DNA of 64,000 bases from Aselliscus stoliczkanus. Lineage: Eukaryota; Chordata; Mammalia; Chiroptera; Hipposideridae. A program made the position numbers and the translations under genes. This document shows positions 1 to 11,682 of this stretch, piece after piece. Below the pieces are notes generated by a model. That model saw only the letters and a list, made by a program, of their open reading frames with translations. It was not told the origin of the DNA and made no database searches. How positions within the stretch are numbered: the first letter of the stretch is position 1; each line of letters opens with the position of its first letter. The stretch lies in contig CM066738.1 in the NCBI GenBank assembly GCA_033961575.1, positions 88,423,478 through 88,487,477 on the forward strand. The letters are read 5' to 3'.

Positions 1-100
1 GTCTGAGAAACAAAAGAGAAAATAGCTATTTGAGAGGTAGTAAAAGTTTATTTCATGCCCTAGTCTCCTTTATGCCACTGCTGTGATTACCTTAAAATCT

Positions 101-122
101 GTGTGTGTGTGTGTGTGTGTGT
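101..122. repeat. (GT)n microsatellite
   Basis: Eleven uninterrupted GT units. The surrounding 1-690 is otherwise AT-rich intergenic DNA in which I recognise only a possible weak MIR trace near 405-500. Confidence 0.9.
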
Positions 123-690
123 AAATATTTTGCAGATAGTAAGAGGCAAAAAAAATGTTTTTGTTCCTACGAAATAGTGCTGTTTATTCACCACATAGGG
201 GTATTGATAGAATATATTAAAATCATAAATTTTTTGATAGCTGAAAGAGAGCTTGGGAATTACCTTATCTAGTGAATGCTAATTCAGGGTGTCTGAAGAG
301 CTATTTTCAAAGTCCAATATAAATTATAATTGATCTATGAAAGATATTCAAAAACCATTTTGCAGAAAATTCAGACAAGAGGAGTAGGAATAATATCAGA
401 AGATGTTTGGGCTAGTAGTTTTCTGTCCTGTCTTTTATAGATAAAGAAATAAGCCAAAGTGTTTTCATTATTTCCTCAAGGTGAATCAGGCTGCTGCTGT
501 CAAGACTCAAAGTATGATGACTTCCTTTCAGAGTTCTTCCCAGCTTTCCTTTTGACCAAAAACTAGACTGAGTCTGAACTAATTCTTTGTCTTCACACTA
601 ATCAGAGCCTTATGCTTCTATCTGTGGGCCAGAGAGTGCTCAGATAAAAGCCTTCAGAGAAGCAGACTCTTATATATACTCTTATATATA

Positions 691-770
691 TTGGGTTGTT
701 GGAAAAGTCATGACACATTTTTGCAACAAAAAACATAGAAAAATACGTCATGACTTTTCCTACAGCCCAA
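691..770. mobile_element. 80-bp mariner-derived MITE
   Basis: The element starts TTGGGTTGTTGGAAAAGTCA and ends with a close inverted copy (GTCATGACTTTTCC, then three changed bases, then CCCAA). It is flanked by TA dinucleotides at 689-690 and 771-772, as expected for Tc1/mariner insertion. The outer 23 bases match the end of the full-length mariner at 4787-6068, so this is a non-autonomous relative with almost no interior. Human MADE1 is a known 80-bp MITE built the same way from Hsmar1. Confidence 0.85.
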
Positions 771-772
771 TA

Positions 773-2546
773 GTTGCTGGCCTTACACCACCATGTTTAT
801 AATTCTCTGGTGGTCACTGCCATCTCCATTTTTGGTCTATTTCGAACTTCTTTGGATTTCTGTGTTATATTTTTGCCTTCTGTGCAAGTGTAACCTGTCC
901 AGTTTCTGTTTGACTTATTCACATTTAAAGTTATTGTTATTACTATTATTGTAATAATGATAATATATTTACTGAACGTCCACTGTGAAATAGCCTTTGT
1001 ATGAAATACTTTGGATGCCTACTTTATTCAAAACAAACAGGTCCATGAGGTTTCAGAAAGTAAAACTCACATTATTTAAGTAACTGAAATCACTTAGCTT
1101 CAAGTATCTGGTGCAGGGATACTCTTCAGGCATTCTGATTTTAAAGCTGAAATGTTCTCAGTCTAAAATGCAAAGAAGTTGGATGTGAAAAAAATTCACT
1201 TTTTCTTTATATTATCAGGATCAAGCTTTTCAAAATTATGAAATAGGTAGAAAAAGATTGGTAGATAATTTGGATATACATACATACACATATAAATTAA
1301 AATATTACGTTTGGGTGTGTATGAGTTTTTAATATCCTGCTTTAACCAGCTTTTTCACTAACTCTCACATGGGATGAGTTGTGCTCTATTATAGAATTGT
1401 TAAAATCTCGTCCATTTATCTTAGAACTAGCTTAAAGAGAGAGTTATGGCTAAGTTTTCATTTTGTTATGCTACATTATCCATAGAATGAATGTACTCAT
1501 TCTCTGTTTCAGAATTTTTCCTTCTCTGTTACTTAGGTAAGTTATCACCAGATCATAAAAAAACAAAAAGATATCTAGCAATTCTCTAGAGCAGGATAGA
1601 AGTTCTCTCTCTCTCTCCCTCTCTCCTTCTCTCCCTCTCTCCTTCTCTCCCTCTCCTTCTCCTTCTCCCTCCCTCACCCCACCCCTCCACGTGTCTGTGT
1701 GTGTATGTGTGTGTTGTGTTTTTTTTATTTTCTTATTTTTGGTTTTGTTGTCCATAGACCAATTTTAAGCTATCTGTAAACTCCATGCAATCGTATATGT
1801 ACATGCATTAGTCTCTGTACCTGTAGGTGTAGGTGGAGTCAAATGTGTCGATTTCTGTAGATACAGTTGTAGGTGCAGGTGTACATATAGGTACATATAC
1901 ATGTATGTGTAGATAAATATTTTTATGTGTACTTCTCTTGAGACTCCATAGCTTTAATCAGATTCTTAAAAGTAACTCAGGATAAAAATACCCTAAATAA
2001 AAAACAAAAACAAACTTCTACCTTATAAGAAATTTAGTATCCTTTTTTTCTATAATGACTACATCTAAACCCAGATCCCATCTCATTTATTTCTAAGGAT
2101 TTCTAGTCATTCTCCCAGATCCTTTTGTACATCTAACATATACTTCAAATTATAGTACACTATAGTAGGTCCATTTTTACTAGAATCATAGATTTTGTAA
2201 AAAATGAATAATTTTATTGCAACTCCACACGTTTCTTTTTTCCTCTCTGCCCTGCATGTTCCATTTGATCTGCCTAAACACTTTATTACTATTTCTCGCT
2301 CCACTTCCTCCCCTCACCAATCTTGATGAGTAGGGATTATTATTCATAAGAATTAAAATCTCAAAATCAACCTTATCAAAATCTTTGCTCTGGCTGCATC
2401 TTTTCTTCTGTAATAATGATGTCTTTTCTTTGTTCCTGTCCATTTCTTCTCTACCTGAACTTGGTATCCTACTTCAGCATTCACATAAAATTCCTAACAA
2501 CTTATATGAATTTAAAGGACACAATGCCAAAATTTTACTAATGAAT
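773..2546. other. Intergenic stretch, no gene
   Basis: No coding signal. A weak MIR-like stretch lies near 1010-1110 (AT-rich, similar to the MIR core). The rest is AT-rich unique-looking sequence plus the low-complexity tracts listed separately. Variant GTAGGTGTAG-like units at 1795-1925 form a degenerate repeat. Confidence 0.5.
1603..1722. repeat. CT-rich then GT-rich low-complexity tract
   Basis: A pyrimidine run of CTCTC/CTTCTC units covers 1603-1688. A GT-rich run follows at about 1690-1722. The arginine/glutamate-rich open frame on the minus strand here is a by-product of the repeat. Confidence 0.9.
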
Positions 2547-2548
2547 TA

Positions 2549-3126
2549 CGAGGTGTGACCAAACAATATGGTGAATGTTGCTGCCGAGTGCCATCCAACA
2601 GAAAGGCAAGGATCTTCAATACAGGAAGCGGTGCATCGAATCTTAGTAACTGAGTGACAAGTTTCAACTTGTTGTGCAGTCTGTTGGTTGTAAGCTACGT
2701 TTGAGAGAAGGTGTGTTTTAAAGTGTGCTATGAATCATCCTCCATCATGACAACACTCCGTGTTACACATCACTTCTGGTATACAGCGATTTTTGTCAAA
2801 TGGAAACTTTACTGTGTGTGTCCTCATCCACCTTATTCACCAGATACTGTGCCATGTGACTCCTGGCTCTTCCCCAAAGTCAAAAAGTCCATGAAAGGTA
2901 AACATTTTGAATCAATTCAGGACATCGAGGCAGCTACAACAGCTCAACTAAGGACAATCACAAAAGAGGACTTCCAGAACTGCTTCAGAAAGTGGCAAGG
3001 ATGATGGGATAAGCGTATTCAAAAGGAGGAGGGAGTATTTTGAGGGGGATTAATGGCAGTGTGTCTTTTACTGTAATATATATTTTTTTAATTTAAACAT
3101 TCACCATATGTTTTGATCCCACCTCA
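2549..3126 (+). mobile_element. Internally deleted mariner, second family
   Basis: Inverted ends of 29 bases (left CGAGGTGTGACCAAAC..., right reading CATTCACCATATG...CCTCA) are flanked by TA at 2547-2548 and 3127-3128. At 578 bp it is under half the usual ~1.3 kb. The open frame at 2711-3004 is the C-terminal part of a mariner transposase: HPPYSPD, the third catalytic aspartate in VPCDSW, then KGKHFESIQDIEAA and a typical C-terminal tail. The N-terminal DNA-binding domain and the first two catalytic aspartates are missing. The ends differ from the 4787 element, so this is another mariner family. Confidence 0.85.
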
Positions 3127-3128
3127 TA

Positions 3129-4786
3129 ACTTTATTTTGTTTCGTTTTAACCTCATTTGTTCCTAACAATAGGGAGGGTAGTAGGCCTCACTCTTCCTAA
3201 TTTTAAAATGAAAAAATAAAAACCCAGAGAACGTAAAATGTTTCCATAATCAAAAATTTAGGTACTGGTATATACCTGAGAATATATCTCACATCTCTTA
3301 ACTATTAATCTAGCCCTAACTGTAGGCCTCCACTTAGCTTAGTTACTGAGTAAAACCCAGTAAGTCTGTAGTACTAGAAAAGTCAAAGTCTTTGTAATTA
3401 GAGAACCTAGGTTCAAGTGATAGCATTGTTACTTACTAGATTAATGACTTTGTTGAAATACTCAAATAATTTTTCTTCTCCAGATGTCACCCTCTTTGTT
3501 TGTAAAAATCAAAAAAAGGTAGGGGAGGTCATGTTCAATTTTCTCTAGTCCTTCCCTACTCTAATGCTTTTAACAGTTTGTTGTTCACTTGTTCACTGAC
3601 TGCCTCTCCTGCTGGATGTGGAGGTAGTAAGAATAAGGACAAAAAAAAAAAGTATGTGAAAAACTCTTATCTCACTCTTTGGCACTGAGGGCAAGAACAG
3701 TTGTACTTCTTTGAAAGAAAGAAGGAAATTATATAGACTGTGCTTCTAGGCCTCATTCTAGTCTTTCATTCATATGACCCTAAATGTAACAGCATTAGCT
3801 TCCTGAGGGGCAAGGGGACCTGGTTGGCTTGGAGCCCGATTTCAACAAGTCCGTCTTTGCCAGATCCTGCTAAATTGCTGATGCTATTTCTCTTTCTGAG
3901 TCATTCCACACTCATTCAATTGTGCCATCACCAACTGCTCTTGTTGGCAGGGCCCTCTGAGGGCTTCACAGGCCACTGCTTATGGCACGGTGCCAAATGA
4001 ATTGTGGGATGGATGACAGACGATCAAATAAGCATCCTGCCTTGTGGCAGAACAAAACATAACTATTATTATTATATACGAAGTCTTTCAAAACACCATG
4101 TTCAATAGCCCATATGAAAGGAAATTTTAACACCAAATTACTATTAGAAGCTACTTTTAAAACAGATGAAATGAGAAGCCAAGGATGCTCACTTCTAATC
4201 AATCACCAATATTTTTCTTACTTCTGTCTCTTTCATGTCTTCCATAGTTCAGTTACCCATCATTTATTCATTAATTTGCAGCAAAAGCCTCTTAACTGGA
4301 CTTTTGCTCTTTGTCTTATCCACTTCAATCTATTTTCTACACTGCTGTATCTTTCTGGAAGGTTCCCTGTAGGGTTCAAAATAAAATCTAATCTGTGTGG
4401 CTTAATAGAAAAATGCCTTTCCCGAGAGAGGTCTGCCCAAACTCTAGTTTCATCCTTTGCCCCATCTCACTGCTCACCTCACATATAACTGTCTATTGGT
4501 ATTTTTTTGACATATGCAAATCCTTAATAACAATGAATGCTTCAGTGCAATTTTTAAACAAAAGAAATCATTTACCTTATAGAGTCCTATTAGGTATTCC
4601 CAGTAGGGTTAATTTTTGGTCGAACCTGAATGTACGCAGTTGGCCCTGAGTGTGGAGCACAGCTCAGAGAGAAATAATTTATATTGAACGCTTTATTGGG
4701 CTGAATGGTCACCTTCAAAAACATATATCTATGCACTGATCCCTGGAACCTGTGCATACTACCTTGTATGGCAAAAATGAGTATTA
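3129..4786. other. Intergenic stretch with old repeats
   Basis: No gene. A MIR-like core is possible at 3390-3480 and an L2-like segment at about 4290-4480 (CTTAACTGGACTTTTGCTC followed by an AATCTATTTTCTACAC-type run resembling the L2 body). Bases 4692-4786 resemble the 5' end of a MaLR-type LTR, cut short by the mariner at 4787. The short open frames are not gene-like. Confidence 0.4.
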
Positions 4787-6068
4787 TTGGGTTGTTGGAA
4801 AAGTCATGAGGTATTTTGGCTATGTTTTTCAAAGGTCATTTATTTATATAAAGAACAAAGATCAATCAATGATATATTGCCTATTTTTTTCGATAACCTT
4901 TTGCCATCTTTGAGTGAGCTTCATGATTCCTCATTCATAGAAGGATCTGTCTTTATTGGAGAAAAACTGAACAAGGTGCTGATTTACAGCCTCAACTGAA
5001 TTGAACGTTATACCATGCAAGGAGTTTTGAAGAGAGTGAAACACGTGGAAGTCTGATGATGTAAGGTCAGGCGAGTATGGTGGGTGTGGCAACACATCCC
5101 ATCCACGCTCCAATAATTTTTGATGGGTGATCAAACTTGTGTGTGGTCTCTCGTTGTTGTGATGGAACACAACTCCTTTACAATGAACAAGTTCTGGACA
5201 TTTCTGGATGGTGGATTCATTCAAACTGTCCAATTGCTAACAGTACACATTCAAATTGATTGTTTGGTTCCTTGGTAGGAGTTCGAAAAACACAACGCCT
5301 TTAAAATCCCACCACACTGAGAGCATAACCTTCCCCTCATAAATGTCTGTTTTTGATGTCATTTGAGGTGAATCATTATGTAGGGACCAAGATTGTTTGC
5401 ACACCACATTGTTGTAAACAATCCACTTCTCATCACCAGTTATCAGTGGCTTCAAAAAAGGACCATTTTCCTCACTTTTAATGAGCATATTGCAGATGTT
5501 TATATACACTGTCAAATGAACTTTGTTGAGCTCATGTGGAGCCCAAATATTGAGCTTGCTTATGTATCCCAGCTTCTTCAGGTGGTCATGAACACCTGAA
5601 TGATAGATGTTCAGTATTTCTGCAATCTCTCATGTCGTGTAACGTGGGTTTGACTCGATCAGTGCCTTTATTTTTTTTGTCATCGGTGGGCCTCCCTGAC
5701 TGAAGAGCGTCGTTGAGATCAAAACCACCAGCATGGAATTTCATGAACCATCATTGGCACTGACATTCTTGTAGAGCATTGTCACCATAAACTTTATGCA
5801 ACTTTTCACAAGCTTGATGCGCATTCTTCCCTTTATGGAAGTAAAACAGCAAAATATGGCAAAAATGCACAGTTTGATCTTCCATCTTCAACTTGTTGTA
5901 AAATCTCCAAAACACAACCAAAGCGCTCAATTTTTTTTAGAATGAAGCCAGAACTGTCAGCTGTCAAATGACATAGCAATAACATAGATGCAAATGACTC
6001 TAGTACTTCCAAAAATGAACTAGTACCATCCGTTGCAAACCTGCGTCATGACTTTTCCAAGAACCCAA
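4787..6068 (-). mobile_element. Full-length mariner transposon (1282 bp), decayed
   Basis: The terminal inverted repeats are TTGGGTTGTTGGAAAAGTCA on the left and its inverse (GTCATGACTTTTCCAAGAAC, then CCAA) on the right. TA target duplications sit at 4785-4786 and 6069-6070. Length and structure fit an intact-size mariner. The transposase lies on the minus strand (separate entry). The outer ends match the 80-bp MITE at 691-770. Insertion appears to have interrupted or abutted older LTR sequence on both sides. Confidence 0.92.
4835..5885 (-). pseudogene. Mariner transposase, inactivated
   Basis: Mariner transposase of about 350 codons, reading from an ATG at 5885. The N-terminal part has the helix-turn-helix region (GDNALQECQCQ, then WFMKF after a stop). 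The catalytic domain holds the first aspartate in ITGDEKW, the second-site motif as HHNNERPHTS, and the third in HPPYSPDLTSSDF. Mariners normally read HDN at the second site, so the catalytic aspartate has become asparagine. In-frame stops occur at least at 5237-5239 and 4931-4933, and further stops or shifts lie upstream of 5515. Homology continues past the second stop (GIMKLTQRWQKVI) to about 4835. It cannot make an active enzyme. Confidence 0.88.
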
Positions 6069-6083
6069 TACTATATGGCTTAA

Positions 6084-6440
6084 TCAGTTTGGGCTGCTAG
6101 AATAGAATACCATATACCACGGGGATTAAACAACAGACATTTATTTTTCACAATTCTGGAGGCTGGGAAGTCCTTGAACAAGGTTCTGGGAGATCCAAGG
6201 TGTGAGGTGGGTACTCTTCTTGGTTTGTAGATGGCCATTTTTTGTATCTTCACATGGTGGAGAGCAGAAGGAGAGGAAGCAAGCCTCTCTTCTTATAAGA
6301 ACACTAATCCTATTCATTAAGGTTTCACCCTAATGGCCTAAATACCTCCCAAAGACCCTACTTCATAATACCATCACATTGGAGATTAGGATTTCAATAT
6401 ACACATTTTGGGGAGGACACGAACATTTAGTTCATAGCAC
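6084..6440 (-). mobile_element. MaLR-type (MLT1/MST-like) LTR
   Basis: Read on the minus strand it begins TGCTATGAACTAAATGTTCG and continues through CCTCCCC, GATGGTATTATGAAGTAGGG, and a CACCATGTGAAGATAC segment to AATAAATGTCTGTTGTTTAA and CAGCCCAAACTGATTAAGCC. This order matches the ERVL-MaLR LTR consensus as I recall it, including the polyadenylation signal. It lies directly beside the right end of the mariner. Confidence 0.75.
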
Positions 6441-6459
6441 TGTGTGTGACAAAAGATGT

Positions 6460-6815
6460 ACTTAAGTATTTCGAGAAGGTGCTTATCCAGGATGATCTGG
6501 ATTGACCCTAATTTCAGTCACATGCATTGTTCTAGTAAAGAAGCACAGCGAGTTTTGAGACAGAAGAGGAGAAAGCAACTTGACCAGGGGGCAGTGAAAG
6601 GGGTGATGTAACAAATCAAAGAATTCCTGGAGCCACTAGAAGCTGCAAAAGGCAACAGAAAATTCTCCCTTAAAGCCTTTGGAATATATATGGCTCTGCC
6701 AACACCTTGATTTTAGACTTATATTTTTCATAACTGTGAAGGGATGCATTTCTGTTGTTGTAAGCCACTAACTTTGTTGCAATTTGTTATAGCAGCCACA
6801 AGAAACTAAGACAAG
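6460..6815 (+). mobile_element. MLT1-like LTR, 3' part
   Basis: The plus strand shows the MLT1 order: TATCCAGGATGATCTGGATT, an AGGAGCCACTAGAAGCTG-like block, CTGCCAACACCTTGATTTTA, ACTGTGAAGGGATGCATTTC, and CAGCCACAAGAAACTAAGAC at the end. It is old and diverged, and lies head-to-head with the LTR at 6084-6440. Confidence 0.75.
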
Positions 6816-7190
6816 CACTTTACTGAGAAATGTAGGTAACTAGTGGGATATAGAATCAAGCAGGTAGGATCACCTGAAGACTTAGAAGGCAGATAAATGG
6901 TTTGACCAATGTCAAATTATCATCCTCACATTGAATGTAATTTAGAGATAATTTTATTGAACAGTTTATTTGAGACAGAGGAAAACTGAAGTGCATTGAG
7001 CTTAGTGGCTTTCCAAAGCTGTATGTGTGGTGAATGGCAGAGCCATTGCAAGAGTTCAGGTGTCCTGAAAACCCCAAGCCTCCCTTCATCAGTCCTCAGT
7101 GCCACTCAATTAAAAATGGAACCCTGTTCAACATAAGTCTATTTGTAATTGTGTAAATGATGACATATGGCTAAGTCTCCCAAAATAGAA
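6816..7190. other. Intergenic stretch
   Basis: A faint MIR-like signature at about 6960-7090; otherwise I see nothing. Confidence 0.3.
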
Positions 7191-7199
7191 AATTGGTTT

Positions 7200-7545
7200 A
7201 GATGAAGTGTTTTACCTCTAAATGACAGGAGACTGGGAAGCAATTAAAAAAATATTCCTGTCATTAAAATAGATATTACAGAAATTTAATATTGTGCATG
7301 GAAATGAAGTCACAATATATTGTTAGGGAAAAAGCAGTTCACACAAAAATATTCCGGACACAATCATTTTTATAAAGAAATCACAAAAGATACTTCAAAA
7401 ATGATTTGAAAGACTGCATACCAAAGTGTTCATTCTAGTTTCCTGTGATCACAAGGGTTACAGATGATTTTTCTTTTTCTTTATATTATTTATAATTTCT
7501 ACATAGTAAATACATATGATTTTATAATAAAAAGGTTTCCTTCTT
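7200..7545 (+). mobile_element. Old L1 (L1ME-like) 3' end
   Basis: The order GAAATTTAATATTGTGCATG, ATATTGTTAGGGAAAAAGCA, a C-rich ACACAATCATTTTTATAAAG segment and TTTATATTATTTATAATTTC followed by TAATAAAAAG is typical of L1ME 3' UTRs. It is strongly diverged. Confidence 0.6.
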
Positions 7546-8320
7546 AAAGTTCAAACACCCATTGTATGCCTGTCCCTCAGGTACTGTTCAGAAGACCAGA
7601 TAAAAACATCTTGTTTATATTTAATATGAGGATTAGGTTAGGGGATTGGGATTCAGGCTATTGCAAGGCAGGAGGTAAAGTAAGAACAAGCAACCAAGAA
7701 CAAAGAATAAATACGGTTGGCAAATGGAGAAAAGGGGGAGCAGATATACTGGCTAGCAGGAGGTAAGTTTGAGGGTTGGCCTTGAATATCTTCCCAGCTA
7801 GCTGGCTATATGTATCATAATTTGTGTTGCCATTATTAATTCCAATAAATAGATTATTTTGAAGACTCAAAGTTTTTCTCTAAGTCAGATTTCAGAGAAG
7901 ACAATCAGTGGAATATCCAGGCAGCATAATTTGAATAGCATGGAGATGCACCTTCCATGATGATGGGAAGATGGGAATTCACTGAAGTTTGCCTTACCAT
8001 GGAGGGGATAGCTAATGATGGGGAAAGAGTTAAGAGTGGCATAGCCTGAGAATCAGAGAATTTAGTCAGGAGCAAAAGTGTATGTGCAGATCTATGTCTG
8101 TACTCATGTGAACTTTCACCCTTCAGTTACCCACTGGCCTTAGAAATTTAGTGAGGTTCATTTTTCAGTTAGCATTGACTTTTGAACAAGGGTAAAAAGA
8201 GAATCAAAAACACTGTAGTCTGAAACTGAAATGATAAGGAAAATAAATCTTTTAAGACAGTTTACTCATATATTTTGCTCTGTAGCAAGTTCTAGCTATA
8301 CTTGTAGATGAAACAAATTG
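7546..8320. other. Intergenic stretch
   Basis: No gene or repeat that I recognise. The short open frames at 7566-7870 overlap on both strands and look random. Confidence 0.4.
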
Positions 8321-8324
8321 TTAT

Positions 8325-8740
8325 TCATAGCACCTTTTGGTGAGTGTAAATTGATGTGATATAACTTTACTAGGAGACAATTTGGCACATTTAGCAATTG
8401 TCCAAAAATCTTGAGGAAATAATTTGAAAGGTAGACAAAAATTGTGTATAAATATGTCATCACTATGATATTGGTAATATTGAAAACCCAGAAGTAAATT
8501 AAATGTCCAAAATTAGATGAATGATTAAGTAATATATGGTCCATAAATATGATGTACTATTCTGTAGTCATTAAGAATCATGTTTATAAATAATTTAGTG
8601 AAGAAAGGGAAGATATTAAATTATACATAAAACTTTATGTTATCTACACAAATTTGTATACATACATTTATGTATGTACACAAAATCCTTTGAAGGACAT
8701 CTTTTATAAGTTTATAAAAATAAAGTTATGCATACCACTT
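8325..8740 (+). mobile_element. Old L1M 3' end
   Basis: The sequence follows the L1M 3' pattern: AGGAGACAATTTGGCACATT, GATATTGGTAATATTGAAAA, AAATTAAATGTCCAAAATTA, GATTAAGTAATATATGGTCC and TAGTCATTAAGAATCATGTT. These correspond to the ORF2 C-terminus and 3' UTR of ancient L1s. Confidence 0.65.
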
Positions 8741-11219
8741 TTCAAGAATGTAACTATTGTATACAGCAAGATATATCAGTAATGTCATATTCATCTTTCT
8801 CTTTGCAAGATAATGAATATCTTTTTTTTCCTATATCAAAAGGTCAAAAATATTGAAGCTTACATGACACAGAGCAATTGGAAAATGGAGGAACAAAACT
8901 TCAAAATAGCAAATTTCCCCTTTTTTCTTTTAAAAGAAAAGCATATACAGATAGCCTTCACTTGTTTCCTCTGTGTTTTAGCAACACACTGCATATTTAG
9001 TATAGTGATAAATTATTTATAAGTAAATATTTTAAATGCGAGGATAGTTCTTTGTAGTTCTGGATCCAAGCAGAGACAAAATGTGAAATACGAAAATGCC
9101 CTAGCTGATATTCCTTAGAGGCATGCCTTGACATTCACACAAAAAGGAAAATAGGAAAGGTTTACAAGAAGTACCAATGTTACAATTCTCTGCATTTTCA
9201 ATGAGGATTTACATCTTTACCTTTGCATACTACCATGGCTTTTATAGAAGTTCCCTTGTTTGTGGCCTACTCAAAAGTCTACCCTCTGCTCTCCTCCCCC
9301 ACAGCAGCCTTTCCCTACTAAGAGAACTCTGACTTTGTCACATAACTAAAGGCTATGACCTTTAAGAAACCCTGGACCAGAAAGCATATCTTGCTTTGTC
9401 TGAATCAATCATGGTAATAACATTCCCTTCACCAATGACACCTGACGTCATTCTGATCAATGAGATATGAGAATAAGTCAGCCCATGTTGCTTCTGGGAA
9501 GATTTCTTAGCTCTTAAAGAAATAAGGAAGGGATAGTGCCTTTTCTTCCTTTGTGGATATAAATATGGGGAGATGCGATGCCACAGACATCTTAGAGCCA
9601 TGAGGAAACTAGTCAAACATTAAAGATGACAGAGAAAACACTCAGAAGAATGTGGGTCCTTGAAGATACTTTTGAGATACTGGATTAACCTACTAGGAGC
9701 CACCCCAGAGCCATTCCAACTTATATTTCTTTTTATATGTGGTGATAAACCTGTTTATTTTTTTGTTTTTTTGCCTTAAGTACTGCTGAGTTGGATTTTC
9801 TGAGGCTCAAAGTTGAAACGATATCAACTGATATAGAAGGTAAAGAAAATGTTGAGTTAAATTTAGTTACAAGTATTATGTGAGGTGCGTGTTCAATTAA
9901 TACACCAAAGGGCTGGAGACACATTAGAGAGATAGGGGCCTAAGAGAGCCATGCAGGAGTGTAGGATCTGCATTAGAGCTTTGCAGTGATGAGAAGCCCT
10001 TAGTGCTTTTCAACAAGAAAGTGATGATGAGATTTGATTTTACTATTTCTAATTCATTTTTGTGTGTCTCCAGTGTTTTTTCTACCCTATTTGGAGTCAA
10101 TTCTTCATATATGATAAAATTGTTTTACCCCATTCTTCCCACCTTTTCACTTAGCCATTTGCCTTTTCATTCATTGACATTTTTATGTCTTATGATCTTG
10201 ATACTGACACTATTCATCTAGCTCTAGACTTTTGACTCTGTTTCTCTTGACCCATGGCTTGGGGTATGATTTTTCAGGGCTTTTAGCCTTTCCAAATATA
10301 AAACTTTTATTTTGTTTTTTAAATAAATAAATAAAACTATTTTAAATGCACAGCATCAGGGTAAGAGCTGCATTTACCAAAGTGAATACTAGTGTAATTG
10401 AAGAATCCCTCTCAAGTAAATAATTAGTCTTGAATGAATTATTCCTTTAAATTGAGTTCCCATACTTAGGATTGACTTTTACAAAGGTCAACGTACAAAT
10501 AAATGTGTTGTTTCCAATTTTGAGTTGTCCTTATCTCTTTTTTCATAATGTGGAGCCCTTAGATTCTTCTCTGAAGACTTTAATTTGCTGCTCTTGTAGT
10601 TGAGTGAATTTGGAGCTTGAGTGAAACACAATGTATTTAAAACTGAGATGCCTTTTCCTCTTCCTCTTCTCTTCAATTATGTTGTGTTCTCTGACATGTC
10701 ATATGGAATATGCCTGCTTAAACATTTAAGCGAGTTCATCAATGACCTTTAGATCCCATTTCCTTAAATAATTAAAATAGAACTAAACAAGTCTGTGCAT
10801 CATGTTGGTTTCAAGGTTGTTGGCAACATTGGGGGAGTTGAGTTATTAAACACAGTTTAAATATAGAGCATTTAATAAGTTAACTGATGTTTTAATATCA
10901 TTGGACATTTTTTTTTCTTTTTTGTTCAGCCTTTGATTTACTCAAAGGTCAGTGACTTGATTAAAAAAATGAGACAGAAGCAACAATGACCTGCTTTTCA
11001 ATGGACTTAGGTGTACCTTATATCCTTTTAAAACTTCACTCTCTACTTTCTGAACATGAGGTTTTAGCAGTGGTATCTACCAGCCTGAAGTTGTAGCGGG
11101 AAAACCCTCCTCTTTGGCCTTCCCTTCTAGAGTAGAAAGGCAAAAAAAAAAAAAAAAAAAAGCCCCTTCTCTCCATCTTTTAAGGACCATAAATAATGTG
11201 TTTGTTTGGTTTTTTCCCC
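8741..11219. other. Intergenic stretch
   Basis: No gene. Bases 9480-9760 have an LTR-like look (CATCTTAGAGCCATGAGG..., then a poly-T/AAGTACTGCTGAG 3' end), but I cannot name a family. A 20-base A run lies at about 11142-11161. The 36-bp segment at 10318-10353 is repeated at 11340-11375 (separate entry). Confidence 0.4.
10318..10353 (+). repeat. 36-bp segment duplicated at 11340-11375
   Basis: The 36 bases are identical to 11340-11375. The segment consists of TTTAAATAAATAAATAAAAC followed by TATTTTAAATGCACAG. This copy sits in ordinary unique-looking DNA and is the likely donor, because the other copy interrupts a SINE. Confidence 0.85.
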
Positions 11220-11682
11220 TTAAAGATTTTATTGGATAACTGGGGGAGGGGAACAGTACTGGGGAACTGGGGAAGGGGAACAGGCACAAGTTGCAAGTTG
11301 CTGTTCTTTTATTCTTCAGTCTAGTGTGGAGGATGTTGCTTTAAATAAATAAATAAAACTATTTTAAATGCACAGGGTGGTATCATCATTGTGCTCTTCC
11401 CGGGTGAGGCAGATCGGTCGCAAGCCTCTGGACGGCCTCTCACAATGGCTCTTGGCAGCTCACGCTGGCTGTCAGCCACTCACTGTAGTGTCTGGCAGTC
11501 CACTGCAGCAGGGGCTGCAGCCTACACCGTCACTGGGACTTACAGCAGCCCAGCTCCAGGTAGAGCTGTTGTTCACCATTTTAGCTGTAGAGGGCAGTGT
11601 CACTGGCCCTCATATGTGGGATCCGAATGGGGGCCGCTGGCGTCCCAAGCCAACTCTTAACCAAGGCGCCACTTGGCCGGCC
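11220..11682 (-). mobile_element. Long tRNA-derived SINE (copy 1)
   Basis: Read on the minus strand it begins GGCCGGCCAAGTGGCGCC, a tRNA-like head with A box (AGTGGCGCC...GGTTAAG) and B box (CATTCGGATCC). The ATGAGGGCCAGTGACACTGC palindrome follows. After that comes about 330 bases of extra body and an end of CCAATAAAATCTTTAA. The head is the same as in the short SINEs of this window, but those end at the palindrome. The body aligns throughout with 29368-29803 except at 11343-11377, where a 36-bp foreign segment replaces about 17 bases. I could not find a clean target duplication. Confidence 0.75.
11340..11375 (+). repeat. 36-bp templated insert inside the long SINE
   Basis: Identical to 10318-10353. 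In the other long SINE the matching position reads GCTTCACTGGCCCATGT instead, so this copy is a replacement within the SINE and not part of its consensus. Confidence 0.85.
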
